From positions 1 to 9,707 of the forward strand of contig CBFHQG010000082.1 of assembly GCA_965657825.1 (NCBI GenBank): a stretch of DNA of 9,707 bases, written 5' to 3'. Shown in pieces: positions 1 to 6,225 of this stretch (position 1 is its first letter; each line of letters begins with the position of its first letter). The notes below the pieces were generated by a model. The model made no database searches and was not told the DNA's origin. It was given only the letters and a program-made list of their open reading frames with translations. The position numbers and the translations under genes are program-made. The stretch is from M55B157 sp965657825 (GTDB taxonomy: Bacteria; Actinomycetota; Actinomycetes; S36-B12).

Positions 1-215
1 TCGACCGCGGTGATCAGCCGGTCTGCCTGCACGGTCTGGGCCGCGAACAAGACGAGCGCCGTGGACGCAACGAGGGAAAACACCACCAGGTAGGCGATGC
101 CGAGGGTCCACCAGAAGGCGGGACGGCGCCCGGGTCGTCTACCGCCGCGCGGGCCGGCCTCGAGCACCTCCTGGGTCACCTGTCCATCTTGCTGCATGGG
201 TACCGTGGACTGCAT
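1..215 (-). CDS. N-terminal fragment of an unidentified membrane protein
   Basis: This partial gene runs off the left edge; 71 codons are visible. From the ATG at 215-213 the protein has a hydrophilic N-terminus of about 37 residues, including an Arg/Gly/Pro-rich stretch just before the membrane. One strongly hydrophobic segment follows (about residues 39-62, starting WWTLGIAYLVV), then a polar turn (QTVQADRL) at the edge. The charge pattern suggests an N-in anchor. GGAG lies 10 nt upstream of the ATG and is a usable Shine-Dalgarno; a second ATG at 197-195 lacks one. The gene diverges from tmsA and the two start codons overlap in one CATG. A sensor kinase or an anchored secreted protein would fit, but nothing visible decides it. 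Confidence 0.6.
   Translation of the reverse strand, partial: MQSTVPMQQDGQVTQEVLEAGPRGGRRPGRRPAFWWTLGIAYLVVFSLVASTALVLFAAQTVQADRLITAV
201..206 (+). promoter_or_regulatory. -10 element of a leaderless tmsA promoter
   Basis: TACCGT matches the actinobacterial TANNNT -10 consensus. It is followed by exactly 7 nt and then the ATG at 214, which would place transcription start at the A of the start codon. There is no Shine-Dalgarno before that ATG, consistent with a leaderless mRNA. No convincing -35 is visible. The element lies inside the first codons of the divergent membrane-protein gene. Confidence 0.55.
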
Positions 216-1647
216 GTCGGCCGAACTCCAGTCTCCTCCCGTTGGGTCTCCCAGCGCGCCTGCCGTCTGGCGACCGGACTATGACGCCCGAGTGGAACGC
301 CTGCGTTCGCAGTACTCCGCGCTGCCTCCCGGCACCCCGATCCGCCTGGCGAAGCCGACCTCGAACCTGTTCCGTCAGCGTGAGGCGAATCAGGCCCCGG
401 GGCTCGACGTCGCCTCCTTCGATGGAGTGCTCGAGGTCGACCCGATCGGTCGCACCGCCGAAGTTCAGGGGATGACCACCTACGAACACCTCGTGGAAGC
501 GACACTCCCCTACGGACTGTCACCACTGTGTGTGCCCCAGTTGAAGACAATCACGCTAGGCGGCGCGGTGACCGGCCTCGGTATCGAGAGTGCGAGTTTT
601 CGCGACGGCTTACCGCACGAGTCGGTCATCGAGATGGACATCCTCACCGGCGACGGGCGCATCCTCACCGTGACCGGCGCTGACGACGACCCGCATCGCG
701 ATCTGTTCTACGCGTTTCCCAACTCCTACGGGACCCTCGGTTATGCGCTGCGATTGAAGATCGAACTCGAGCCGGTGACCCCGTACGTCCATCTCACCCA
801 TGTGCGGTTCCACTCCGCGAATGCGATGGCGCAGGCGATGGCCGACATCACCGCAACCCGCGAGTGGCAGGGTCATCCGGTCGATTACCTCGACGGCACG
901 GTGTTCAGCGCCGATGAGCAGTACCTGACAATCGGGCGCAAGGTGAACGACCGCCAAGGGATCACCCCGAGTGACTACACCGGAATGGATGTCTACTACC
1001 GCTCCATCCAGAGCAAGCAGGTCGATCTGCTCACCACCCATGACTACCTGTGGCGGTGGGACACCGACTGGTTCTGGTGCTCGCGTGCGTTCGGTACTCA
1101 GAAGCCGGCGATCCGACGCGTGTGGCCCAAGAACAAGCTGCGCAGCGACGTCTACTGGAAGATCATCCGCTGGGATCGCAAGACCGGGTTCTCCGCGCGG
1201 ATGGACAAGGTCCGCGGGCGACCAGCCCGTGAAGAGGTCGTGCAGGACATCGAGGTGCCCGTCGATCGGCTCGCGGAGTTCCTCGATTTCTTCCACACCG
1301 AGGTGGGGATCGAACCGATCTGGGTGTGTCCTCTCAAGCAGCGCGATCCGAACGCCCGCTGGCCCCTCTATGAGTTCGACCCCGAGGTGACCTACGTCAA
1401 TGTCGGCTTCTGGTCGACGGTGCCGCTACCCCGTGGGGTCGATCCTGCCGAGGGGCAGGTGAACCGGCGGATCGAGCAGGTCGTGACCGATCTGGATGGC
1501 CGCAAGTCGCTGTACTCCTCGGCGTACTACTCCCCTGAGGAATTCCGGTCGATTTACGGCGGGGAGGCCTACGACGAGGTGAAGAGCGCATATGACCCCC
1601 AGGGCCGACTCCTAGGGCTATATGACAAGGTCGTGCGCCGCCGCTGA
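214..1647 (+). CDS. tmsA: FAD-dependent 10-methylene-fatty-acyl reductase (TmsA/BfaA type)
   Basis: The 477-residue protein is an FAD-binding oxidoreductase of the FAD_binding_4/DHCR24-like kind. In the tms (bfa) pathway this enzyme uses NADPH to reduce the 10-methylene group made by TmsB, giving 10-methylstearoyl (tuberculostearoyl) chains in phospholipids. Visible family features are the segment around TSNLFRQRE (49-57), the Gly-rich LGGAVTGLGIES (115-126) followed by SFRDGLPHESV, and FPNSYGTLGYALRL (168-181). The frame is open from 97, but residues encoded before 214 are antisense to a convincing divergent gene. ATG 214 also sits 7 nt after a TANNNT -10, so I chose it. tmsB follows after 23 nt, which supports the assignment more strongly than the protein alone. 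Confidence 0.85.
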   Translation: MSAELQSPPVGSPSAPAVWRPDYDARVERLRSQYSALPPGTPIRLAKPTSNLFRQREANQAPGLDVASFDGVLEVDPIGRTAEVQGMTTYEHLVEATLPYGLSPLCVPQLKTITLGGAVTGLGIESASFRDGLPHESVIEMDILTGDGRILTVTGADDDPHRDLFYAFPNSYGTLGYALRLKIELEPVTPYVHLTHVRFHSANAMAQAMADITATREWQGHPVDYLDGTVFSADEQYLTIGRKVNDRQGITPSDYTGMDVYYRSIQSKQVDLLTTHDYLWRWDTDWFWCSRAFGTQKPAIRRVWPKNKLRSDVYWKIIRWDRKTGFSARMDKVRGRPAREEVVQDIEVPVDRLAEFLDFFHTEVGIEPIWVCPLKQRDPNARWPLYEFDPEVTYVNVGFWSTVPLPRGVDPAEGQVNRRIEQVVTDLDGRKSLYSSAYYSPEEFRSIYGGEAYDEVKSAYDPQGRLLGLYDKVVRRR

Positions 1648-1670
1648 GAGCAGGAGTAGGGTTTTCGCCC

Positions 1671-2930
1671 ATGGATCTTGCTAGCGCTTTCGCCCTGGTC
1701 GTCCCACCCGAGCGTGGAGTCGGCTTCTCCGCCTACGACGGATCGAGCGTCGGAATGATCGGTGCGGAGGTTTCCCTGGAGGTCAAGACCCCGCGCGCCG
1801 TGCAGTACATCGCCGGATCACCGAACCAATTGGGTCTCGCCCGCGCCTACGTCAATGGCGATCTGGAGATCCACGGTGACGCGTACGAGGCCCTGCGCCG
1901 GCTCTATCCGTTGCCCCTGGATCACCTGTCGGTCAAGGACAAAGCGAAACTGGCTCGAGAGTTCGCCTCCTTCGCCCTGGCCCGACCTGAGCCACCGTCG
2001 CTGGAGCGTCGACTGCGCGGCAAGCGCCACTCGAAGGGCCGCGACGCCGAGGCGATCCATCATCACTACGACGTGTCGAATCGGTTCTATGCCTACGTGC
2101 TCGGCCCGTCGATGGCCTACACCTGTGCCGTGTTCCCGACTGCTGACGCTTCATTGGAGACCGCTCAGGAGGAGAAATTCGATCTCGTGTGCCGCAAGCT
2201 GGGCTTGAAGCCGGGGATGCGACTGCTCGATGTCGGGTGCGGCTGGGGTGGCATGGTGCTGCACGCGGTGAAGAACTACGGCGTCAGCGCGATCGGTGCG
2301 ACGTTGAGCAAGCAGCAGGCTGAGTGGGGGCAGCGGGCGATCGAGGATGCCGGACTGGCTGACAAGGCGCAGATCCGGTTCAGCGACTATCGCGATGTGA
2401 AGGAAACCGGCTTCGACGCCGTCAGTTCGATCGGACTCACCGAGCACATCGGCCGAGCGAACTACAACTCCTACTTCACCTTCCTGCTGTCGAAGTTGCG
2501 GCCTGAGGGGCGCCTGCTCAACCACATGATCACCCGCCCTGACGGCGCTGACCCCTCTCACTACAAGCGGTCGTTCATCAACAGGTACGTCTTCCCCGAC
2601 GGTGAGTTGTCCTCACCCGGGCTGATCATCTCCGACATGAACGACGCAGGCTTCGAGATCCGCCACGATGAGAGCCTGCGCGAGCATTACGCCCTCACCT
2701 TGGCCCAGTGGTGCGCCAACCTCGAGGCCAACTGGGATGCCTGCGTGACCGAAGCGGGGCTGCCGACCGCACGGGTATGGCGTCTGTATATGGCGGCCTC
2801 GCGCCTGGGCTTCGACATCAACACGATCCAGTTGCACCAGATCCTGGGTGTGAAGCTCGGCGAGAACGGCCGTTCAGGGGTTCCGTTGCGAGTGTCGGGC
2901 GAGACCTGGGGCCGCATGCCCGACGCCTGA
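1671..2930 (+). CDS. tmsB: SAM-dependent fatty-acyl methyltransferase (TmsB/BfaB, CFA-synthase family)
   Basis: The 419-residue protein belongs to the cyclopropane-fatty-acid synthase family. In the tms pathway it methylates the cis double bond of phospholipid-bound oleate from SAM, giving a 10-methylene chain that TmsA reduces. The SAM-binding motif LLDVGCGWGGM is at 185-195. The bicarbonate/active-site residues known from E. coli CFA synthase appear to be present as C152 (YTCAVF), E258 (SIGLTEHIG), H285 and I287 (NHMI), and Y340 (REHYALTL). The N-terminal 120 residues form the usual lipid-binding region. AGGAG (1652-1656) lies 14 nt before the ATG, a slightly long spacing. From sequence alone a cyclopropane synthase is possible; the TmsA partner upstream favours TmsB. 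No tmsC follows. Confidence 0.85.
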   Translation: MDLASAFALVVPPERGVGFSAYDGSSVGMIGAEVSLEVKTPRAVQYIAGSPNQLGLARAYVNGDLEIHGDAYEALRRLYPLPLDHLSVKDKAKLAREFASFALARPEPPSLERRLRGKRHSKGRDAEAIHHHYDVSNRFYAYVLGPSMAYTCAVFPTADASLETAQEEKFDLVCRKLGLKPGMRLLDVGCGWGGMVLHAVKNYGVSAIGATLSKQQAEWGQRAIEDAGLADKAQIRFSDYRDVKETGFDAVSSIGLTEHIGRANYNSYFTFLLSKLRPEGRLLNHMITRPDGADPSHYKRSFINRYVFPDGELSSPGLIISDMNDAGFEIRHDESLREHYALTLAQWCANLEANWDACVTEAGLPTARVWRLYMAASRLGFDINTIQLHQILGVKLGENGRSGVPLRVSGETWGRMPDA

Positions 2931-2934
2931 CAGG

Positions 2935-3333
2935 CTAGGTCAACGCCCCTGGATCATCCGGCACGTCAGCGGCGTAGGCCCGCAGGATCTCCAATGGCAC
3001 AATCCCGGTTGCGGCCTGGTGGGTCGCGGCCAGCACAACCGGGGGCGCGACTCCGGCCTCGTGGGCCTGCAGCCAGCGCGCAGCACAGACACACCAGCGA
3101 TCCCCGGGCTTCAAACCCGCGAACCGGTATTCCGGGCGCGGGGTGATCAGGTCATTGCCGACCTCACGCTGCTGGGCCAAGAACTCCTCGCTGACCACCG
3201 CACACACGGTGTGCGAGCCGAGATCATCCGGGCCGGTCGAGCAGCAGCCATCGCGATAGAAACCGGTCATCGGATCGGTGCCACATTCGACGATCGTCTC
3301 GCCGAACACGTTGATCTCCGGTTCCCGCGTCAC
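2935..3333 (-). CDS. DUF2237 family protein
   Basis: The 132-residue soluble protein is recognisable as DUF2237, a family of unknown biochemical function. The hallmarks are FYRDGCCSTGPDDLGSHTVC (25-44), then NDLITPRPEY (60-69), GLKPGDRWCVCAARW (73-87) and APPVVLAATH (96-105). Six cysteines (17, 30, 31, 44, 81, 83) include a CC pair and a CxC pair, suggesting metal or redox chemistry (inference). Length is usual for the family. Start is GTG at 3333-3331; there is no Shine-Dalgarno, but a TAGCCT -10 ends 6 nt upstream, so the mRNA is probably leaderless. The gene converges on tmsB with only 4 nt between stop codons and no terminator in the gap. Confidence 0.88.
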   Translation of the reverse strand: MTREPEINVFGETIVECGTDPMTGFYRDGCCSTGPDDLGSHTVCAVVSEEFLAQQREVGNDLITPRPEYRFAGLKPGDRWCVCAARWLQAHEAGVAPPVVLAATHQAATGIVPLEILRAYAADVPDDPGALT

Positions 3334-3339
3334 GAGATG

Positions 3340-3345
3340 AGGCTA
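3340..3345 (-). promoter_or_regulatory. -10 element of a leaderless DUF2237 promoter
   Basis: On the minus strand TAGCCT is followed by 6 nt (CATCTC) and the GTG start. This TANNNT-N6-start spacing is typical of leaderless actinobacterial promoters. No good -35 is visible. Confidence 0.55.
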
Positions 3346-3423
3346 TCGAAGAGAATCAGTCGTTTCGCTCAAGAGGTTGACCAGGAATCTCGGCGATGAG
3401 CACAACGTCCTTGTCACGCTTCG

Positions 3424-4233
3424 TTAGGACGTCAGGGATTGACCGGGGCCGGCGAGATCGAGGCCGCCATCGGCGACGAAGACCTGCCCGGTGATGTAGT
3501 CCCCGGCCGGCGAGGCGAAAAACCCGATCACCGCGGCGACTTCATCGGCCGCCTGCAGCCGACCCATCGGCACGACCTTCGCCGTCTGATCCGGCTCGAG
3601 GCCATATCTCTCCCAGGCGTCGGTGTGCACGATTCCTGGTGCGACCGCGAGGGTGCGGATTCCCTTGGCCGCCCATTCCACCGCCCAGGTGCGCGTCAGG
3701 CTCTCCACCGCGGCACGTGCGGCTGATGAATGCGCCATCCCCGGCATACCCCGGCGCGGGGTCATGGTGACGCTGGCGATCTTGCCGTAGCCGTTGGGGA
3801 TCATCGAGCGCGCCGCGACCTGAGTGGACACATACCAGGTGGCGTCGAGATTCAATCGCGTGACCGCGCGAAAACCTTTGTGGGAGATGGCTTCTGCGGG
3901 CGAGACGAACTGCCCGCCAGCGTTATTGACCAGAATGTCGATGCGCTCGAAGGCGCCAAGCACGGTGTCGAGCATCGTGTCGACAGCTTCAGGTTCACGC
4001 ACATCACACGAGACTGCGAGCGCGTGACCACCCGCTGATTCGATGATCGAAACGGATTCAGCGAGTTGTTCTTCACGTCGCCCCACGACCGCCACGCGCG
4101 CCCCGAGTCGAGCCAGCAGCACCGCCGTCGCCCGCCCGATACCGCTACCACCACCGGTGACGAGTGCGGCCCGACCGTTCAGGCAACCCTCCGCGAGGGA
4201 TGCGACGGCATCTGGGTTGGTGGGGGCGCTCAC
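3424..4233 (-). CDS. Short-chain dehydrogenase/reductase with atypical active site
   Basis: A classical-length SDR of 269 residues with a Rossmann fold. The cofactor motif TGGGSGIG is at 26-33, NNAG at 103-106 and the conserved Asn at 128 (LNLDA). GRR at 51-53, after the second strand, suggests NADP(H). The usual YxxxK is absent: in GMAHSSAARAAVESLTR the Tyr position is S169 and the Lys position R173, and the catalytic Ser position is T156. Loss of the Tyr recalls the 2,4-dienoyl-CoA reductase branch, where a Ser replaces it and the Lys is kept; similar HxxAAR-type SDRs occur in actinobacteria. A reductase of an activated double bond is therefore possible, but the substrate is unknown. The GTG start overlaps the csoR-like stop as GTGA, with no Shine-Dalgarno, implying translational coupling. 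Confidence 0.85.
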   Translation of the reverse strand: MSAPTNPDAVASLAEGCLNGRAALVTGGGSGIGRATAVLLARLGARVAVVGRREEQLAESVSIIESAGGHALAVSCDVREPEAVDTMLDTVLGAFERIDILVNNAGGQFVSPAEAISHKGFRAVTRLNLDATWYVSTQVAARSMIPNGYGKIASVTMTPRRGMPGMAHSSAARAAVESLTRTWAVEWAAKGIRTLAVAPGIVHTDAWERYGLEPDQTAKVVPMGRLQAADEVAAVIGFFASPAGDYITGQVFVADGGLDLAGPGQSLTS

Positions 4234-4571
4234 GCGAGGGCGAGGAAGAGCTTCTCGAGCTGGTCAGGGGTCATCGACAGCTTCTCGCCCCGGCCTTCGG
4301 CCTGGGCGCACTGCTGCAGCGCGCTGGAGATGATCTTGAATCCGGCTCGATCAAGTGCGCGCGACACCGCTGCCATCTGGGTGACGACATCGCCGCAGTC
4401 ACGGCCGTCCTCGATCATCGCGATGATCCCGTTGACCTGGCCCTGCACCCGGCGCAACCGGGTCAGCACATCGCGACGGCACACCTCATCGATCGGCATG
4501 ATCCCGCTGATCGCCGGGGTCGTGGTCGTCTGGATCGCTGCCGTCGGGTCGGCTGCTGCCTGCTTGGACAT
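4230..4571 (-). CDS. CsoR/RcnR/FrmR-family repressor lacking the Cu-ligand His
   Basis: This 113-residue all-helical DUF156 repressor has a recognisable core, RLRRVQGQVNGIIAMIEDGRDC (38-59) followed by DVVTQMAAVSRALDRAG. CsoR copper sensors bind Cu(I) through Cys, His and Cys (C36, H61, C65 in M. tuberculosis). Here C59 and C88 match the cysteines, but the His position is A84, so canonical Cu(I) binding is unlikely. A dithiol lacking the His is typical of persulfide sensors such as CstR. An extra C31 precedes the core. The frame extends to a GTG at 4580, but ATG 4571 has a GAGAGG Shine-Dalgarno 8 nt upstream, so I prefer it. It overlaps the SDR downstream by 4 nt and has a palindromic operator at its own promoter, suggesting autorepression. 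Confidence 0.82.
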   Translation of the reverse strand: MSKQAAADPTAAIQTTTTPAISGIMPIDEVCRRDVLTRLRRVQGQVNGIIAMIEDGRDCGDVVTQMAAVSRALDRAGFKIISSALQQCAQAEGRGEKLSMTPDQLEKLFLALA

Positions 4572-4600
4572 GTGCGCCACCTCTCCTCGCCCGTGGCATG

Positions 4601-4606
4601 AGCATA
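4601..4606 (-). promoter_or_regulatory. -10 element of the csoR-like/SDR operon promoter
   Basis: On the minus strand TATGCT (TANNNT) lies 29 nt before the preferred ATG at 4571. That gives a short 5' leader containing a Shine-Dalgarno, unlike the leaderless promoters elsewhere in the window. It overlaps the palindromic operator by 2 nt. Confidence 0.5.
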
Positions 4607-4618
4607 CCCCCGGGGGTA
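4605..4618. promoter_or_regulatory. Palindromic operator for the CsoR-family repressor
   Basis: TACCCCCGGGGGTA is a perfect 14-bp palindrome. CsoR/CstR-family repressors bind GC-rich dyads flanked by TA steps of this type. It overlaps the -10 TATGCT by 2 nt and fills the adjacent part of the -10/-35 spacer, so binding would block polymerase. It sits 34 nt upstream of the repressor's ATG, consistent with autoregulation of the repressor and SDR. Confidence 0.75.
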
Positions 4619-4630
4619 GCTCGCGGCGAC

Positions 4631-6145
4631 CTAGCGTTCAGCCAGGGTGTCCCGCTTAGAGGCGATCACGATGCGGTTGGAGATCAATTCTCCCGCGGCG
4701 AAGGTGATGGCGATCTTCTTGCCGGTGATCCTCCGCCAGGAGAAAGTGCCATCCTCGGCCACCGTCCGACGGGCCTCGCCGATCTGCCACTCGGTCTGTC
4801 CTGGGAGTTTGTAGCGCGGGGTCACCTGCTGGCCGACCAGATCGGTCGTGGTGCCGTCGACGAAGATGCGACGGACCTCCCTGCCTTCGCCACGGGTTCC
4901 CGAGATCACCATGGTCGGCACTGGCTCATCGTCGGTCACCTCGATGCCGATGTTGATCACCAGTGGATCCCCATCAACACCCGTTCCCACGAGTTGCAGG
5001 GTGTGGTCTCCAGGTGGGACATCCGGAGGGATCGTGGCCTCAGCCGACCAGGAACCATCGTCCTCGACGAAGAATTCCCCAAGGGAGAACGGCTCGGAGA
5101 AGATCAGCACCCGAAATTCAGTCTCTGGCTGGAACCCCCAAAACGAGGGACTCGGCGGGGAAGACCCGACCGTGAACGGAGACCTCACCGGCACGCTGGG
5201 AACGCGTGACGACGGCGGCACGGTGAGCACGACCGGAGCGGATGACGGGGGCTGGAAGTTGAACGTTCCAGGCGATGGGTTGCTCACCTCGGCCGGGATC
5301 GGTCCGCGAGGGGTATCGAAGGTCCCCGTTCCCGGCGGGGGTGGGTCCACCGGTGGTACCGGGGGCGGTGGGGGCGGCGGTGGAACGACACCGCCACATC
5401 GGAATGGAAAGTCCAAGCCAACGTCATAGAAGGGACCCTCGGAGGGCTTCAGGCCGCCGCAGTTGACGACGCTGTCGTGGGCTCCGTCCTCAGCATCGAT
5501 GGTGTTGTCTCCAGGACCCCCACGGTGTCGGTCGTCGCCTGACTCGCCCTCGATGTAGTCGTCGCCCTCCTCGCCCGCCAGATCATCATCGCCACCACCG
5601 CCGAAGATGCTGTCGTTGCCCGGACCCGCTTGAACGAAATCCCGCCCGCCACCGCCGTAGAACTCATCGCGCCCCTGGCTGCCGAGGTAGGTGGCATCCA
5701 CGGTGGTGTTCGGGTCGAATGCGACCGTGACCGGGACCGTGGCCGCGTTGAATCTCAACGAGACGTACCAGTCCTGCGGTGTCGTTCCCGTGACGACACA
5801 GGTCACCCGCGTCGAAGCACCTTGGGAATTTCCGACGCACCTGGAGTCCGAGGTGATCAGCCGGGCGGTGCCTTCGTCGATCAGGAACTCGATACCTGAG
5901 AAAACGCCTCCTCCGCCCACTTCGCGGACGATGAGCTGCTCGGCCTCGGTGAAGGGGGTGAGAGCTGCCCCAGCCCGCGCGTACACGACATATTTGTCGG
6001 GTGCGGGCTTCTCCACTGAGATCCGGATGAGCGCGAGGTCATTGGCTGCCTGGGTGGGCGCAGCACCGAGGGCGAGCACACCGAGGGGAAGTGCAGCAAC
6101 TGCGGACCCAACCATGATCCGGCGTACGGCGGAGGTTCTGCGCAT
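4631..6145 (-). CDS. Secreted protein with RTX-type Ca-binding repeats and a beta-rich C-terminus
   Basis: The 504-residue protein starts with a clear Sec signal peptide (basic n-region, hydrophobic core about 11-28, probable cleavage after A33 or A34). A beta-rich domain (about 35-150) with C103/C116 is followed by seven or eight Gly/Asp nonapeptides at about 156-228 (for example GPGNDSIFGGGGDDDLA), the RTX calcium-binding pattern. Then come a Cys pair (C229, C250), a proline-rich linker (255-271) with eight consecutive prolines, a probable Ig-like domain (about 340-403), and a C-terminal beta domain (about 412-494) of a type I associate with actinobacterial secreted proteins. There is no LPXTG or membrane anchor. 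The last repeats are degenerate. A TAGCCT -10 lies 7 nt before the ATG, so the mRNA is probably leaderless. Surface or matrix function is likely but unproven. Confidence 0.8.
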   Translation of the reverse strand: MRRTSAVRRIMVGSAVAALPLGVLALGAAPTQAANDLALIRISVEKPAPDKYVVYARAGAALTPFTEAEQLIVREVGGGGVFSGIEFLIDEGTARLITSDSRCVGNSQGASTRVTCVVTGTTPQDWYVSLRFNAATVPVTVAFDPNTTVDATYLGSQGRDEFYGGGGRDFVQAGPGNDSIFGGGGDDDLAGEEGDDYIEGESGDDRHRGGPGDNTIDAEDGAHDSVVNCGGLKPSEGPFYDVGLDFPFRCGGVVPPPPPPPPVPPVDPPPPGTGTFDTPRGPIPAEVSNPSPGTFNFQPPSSAPVVLTVPPSSRVPSVPVRSPFTVGSSPPSPSFWGFQPETEFRVLIFSEPFSLGEFFVEDDGSWSAEATIPPDVPPGDHTLQLVGTGVDGDPLVINIGIEVTDDEPVPTMVISGTRGEGREVRRIFVDGTTTDLVGQQVTPRYKLPGQTEWQIGEARRTVAEDGTFSWRRITGKKIAITFAAGELISNRIVIASKRDTLAER

Positions 6146-6178
6146 CTTCGACAGGCTAACTGCCCGGCAGCGTCGAAG
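6146..6178. repeat. Nested inverted repeats over the RTX-protein promoter
   Basis: The outer arms are CTTCGAC (6146-6152) and GTCGAAG (6172-6178), a perfect 7-bp inverted repeat directly abutting the start codon. Between them CTGCCGGGCAG (6160-6170) forms an inner 5-bp inverted repeat next to the -10. The arrangement could be an operator or an RNA hairpin formed by read-through from ideR. Confidence 0.5.
6153..6158 (-). promoter_or_regulatory. -10 element of a leaderless RTX-protein promoter
   Basis: On the minus strand TAGCCT is followed by GTCGAAG (7 nt) and then ATG. There is no Shine-Dalgarno, so a leaderless transcript starting at the ATG is likely. The -35 is not obvious. Confidence 0.55.
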
Positions 6179-6196
6179 GAAAGTCCAGCGAGTCCA

Positions 6197-6216
6197 ATGG
6201 GGTGGAAACCCCCCAT
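6197..6216 (-). terminator. Small hairpin after ideR, possible weak terminator
   Basis: ATGGGG (6197-6202) and CCCCAT (6211-6216) form a 6-bp stem with an 8-nt loop, starting 9 nt after the ideR stop. There is no U-tract on either strand, so intrinsic termination is uncertain. It lies in the 80-nt gap before the next minus-strand gene, which has its own promoter. Confidence 0.3.
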
Positions 6217-6225
6217 CCAGTGCCC

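Noticed and set aside
97..213. N-terminal extension of tmsA back to ATG 97
   Set aside because: The 39 extra residues are low-complexity Pro/Arg/Cys sequence, while the opposite strand there encodes a sensible N-terminus with a membrane segment. ATG 214 follows a TANNNT -10 by 7 nt.
610..1296. Minus-strand open frame of 228 codons opposite tmsA
   Set aside because: It is a G+C-driven shadow; the plus strand carries the recognised flavoprotein.
2918..2945. Terminator between tmsB and DUF2237
   Set aside because: Only GCCT-GAC-AGGC, a 4-bp stem, is present, without a U-tract.
3355..3423. Short protein-like minus-strand reading (DKDVVLIAEIPGQPLERND) after the SDR stop
   Set aside because: The translation looks oddly coding-like, but there is no suitable start codon and no Shine-Dalgarno, and the SDR upstream already ends normally. 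It may be chance or a gene remnant.
4230..4580. GTG 4580 as the start of the csoR-like gene
   Set aside because: The GAGGAGAGG Shine-Dalgarno abuts that GTG with no spacing, but is correctly placed for ATG 4571.
6146..6164. Possible IdeR box at the RTX-protein promoter (AGGCTAAC core on the plus strand)
   Set aside because: Only the 8-base core matches the 19-bp IdeR consensus, with about 10 of 19 overall, and AGGCTA is simply the complement of the TAGCCT -10 found at other promoters.
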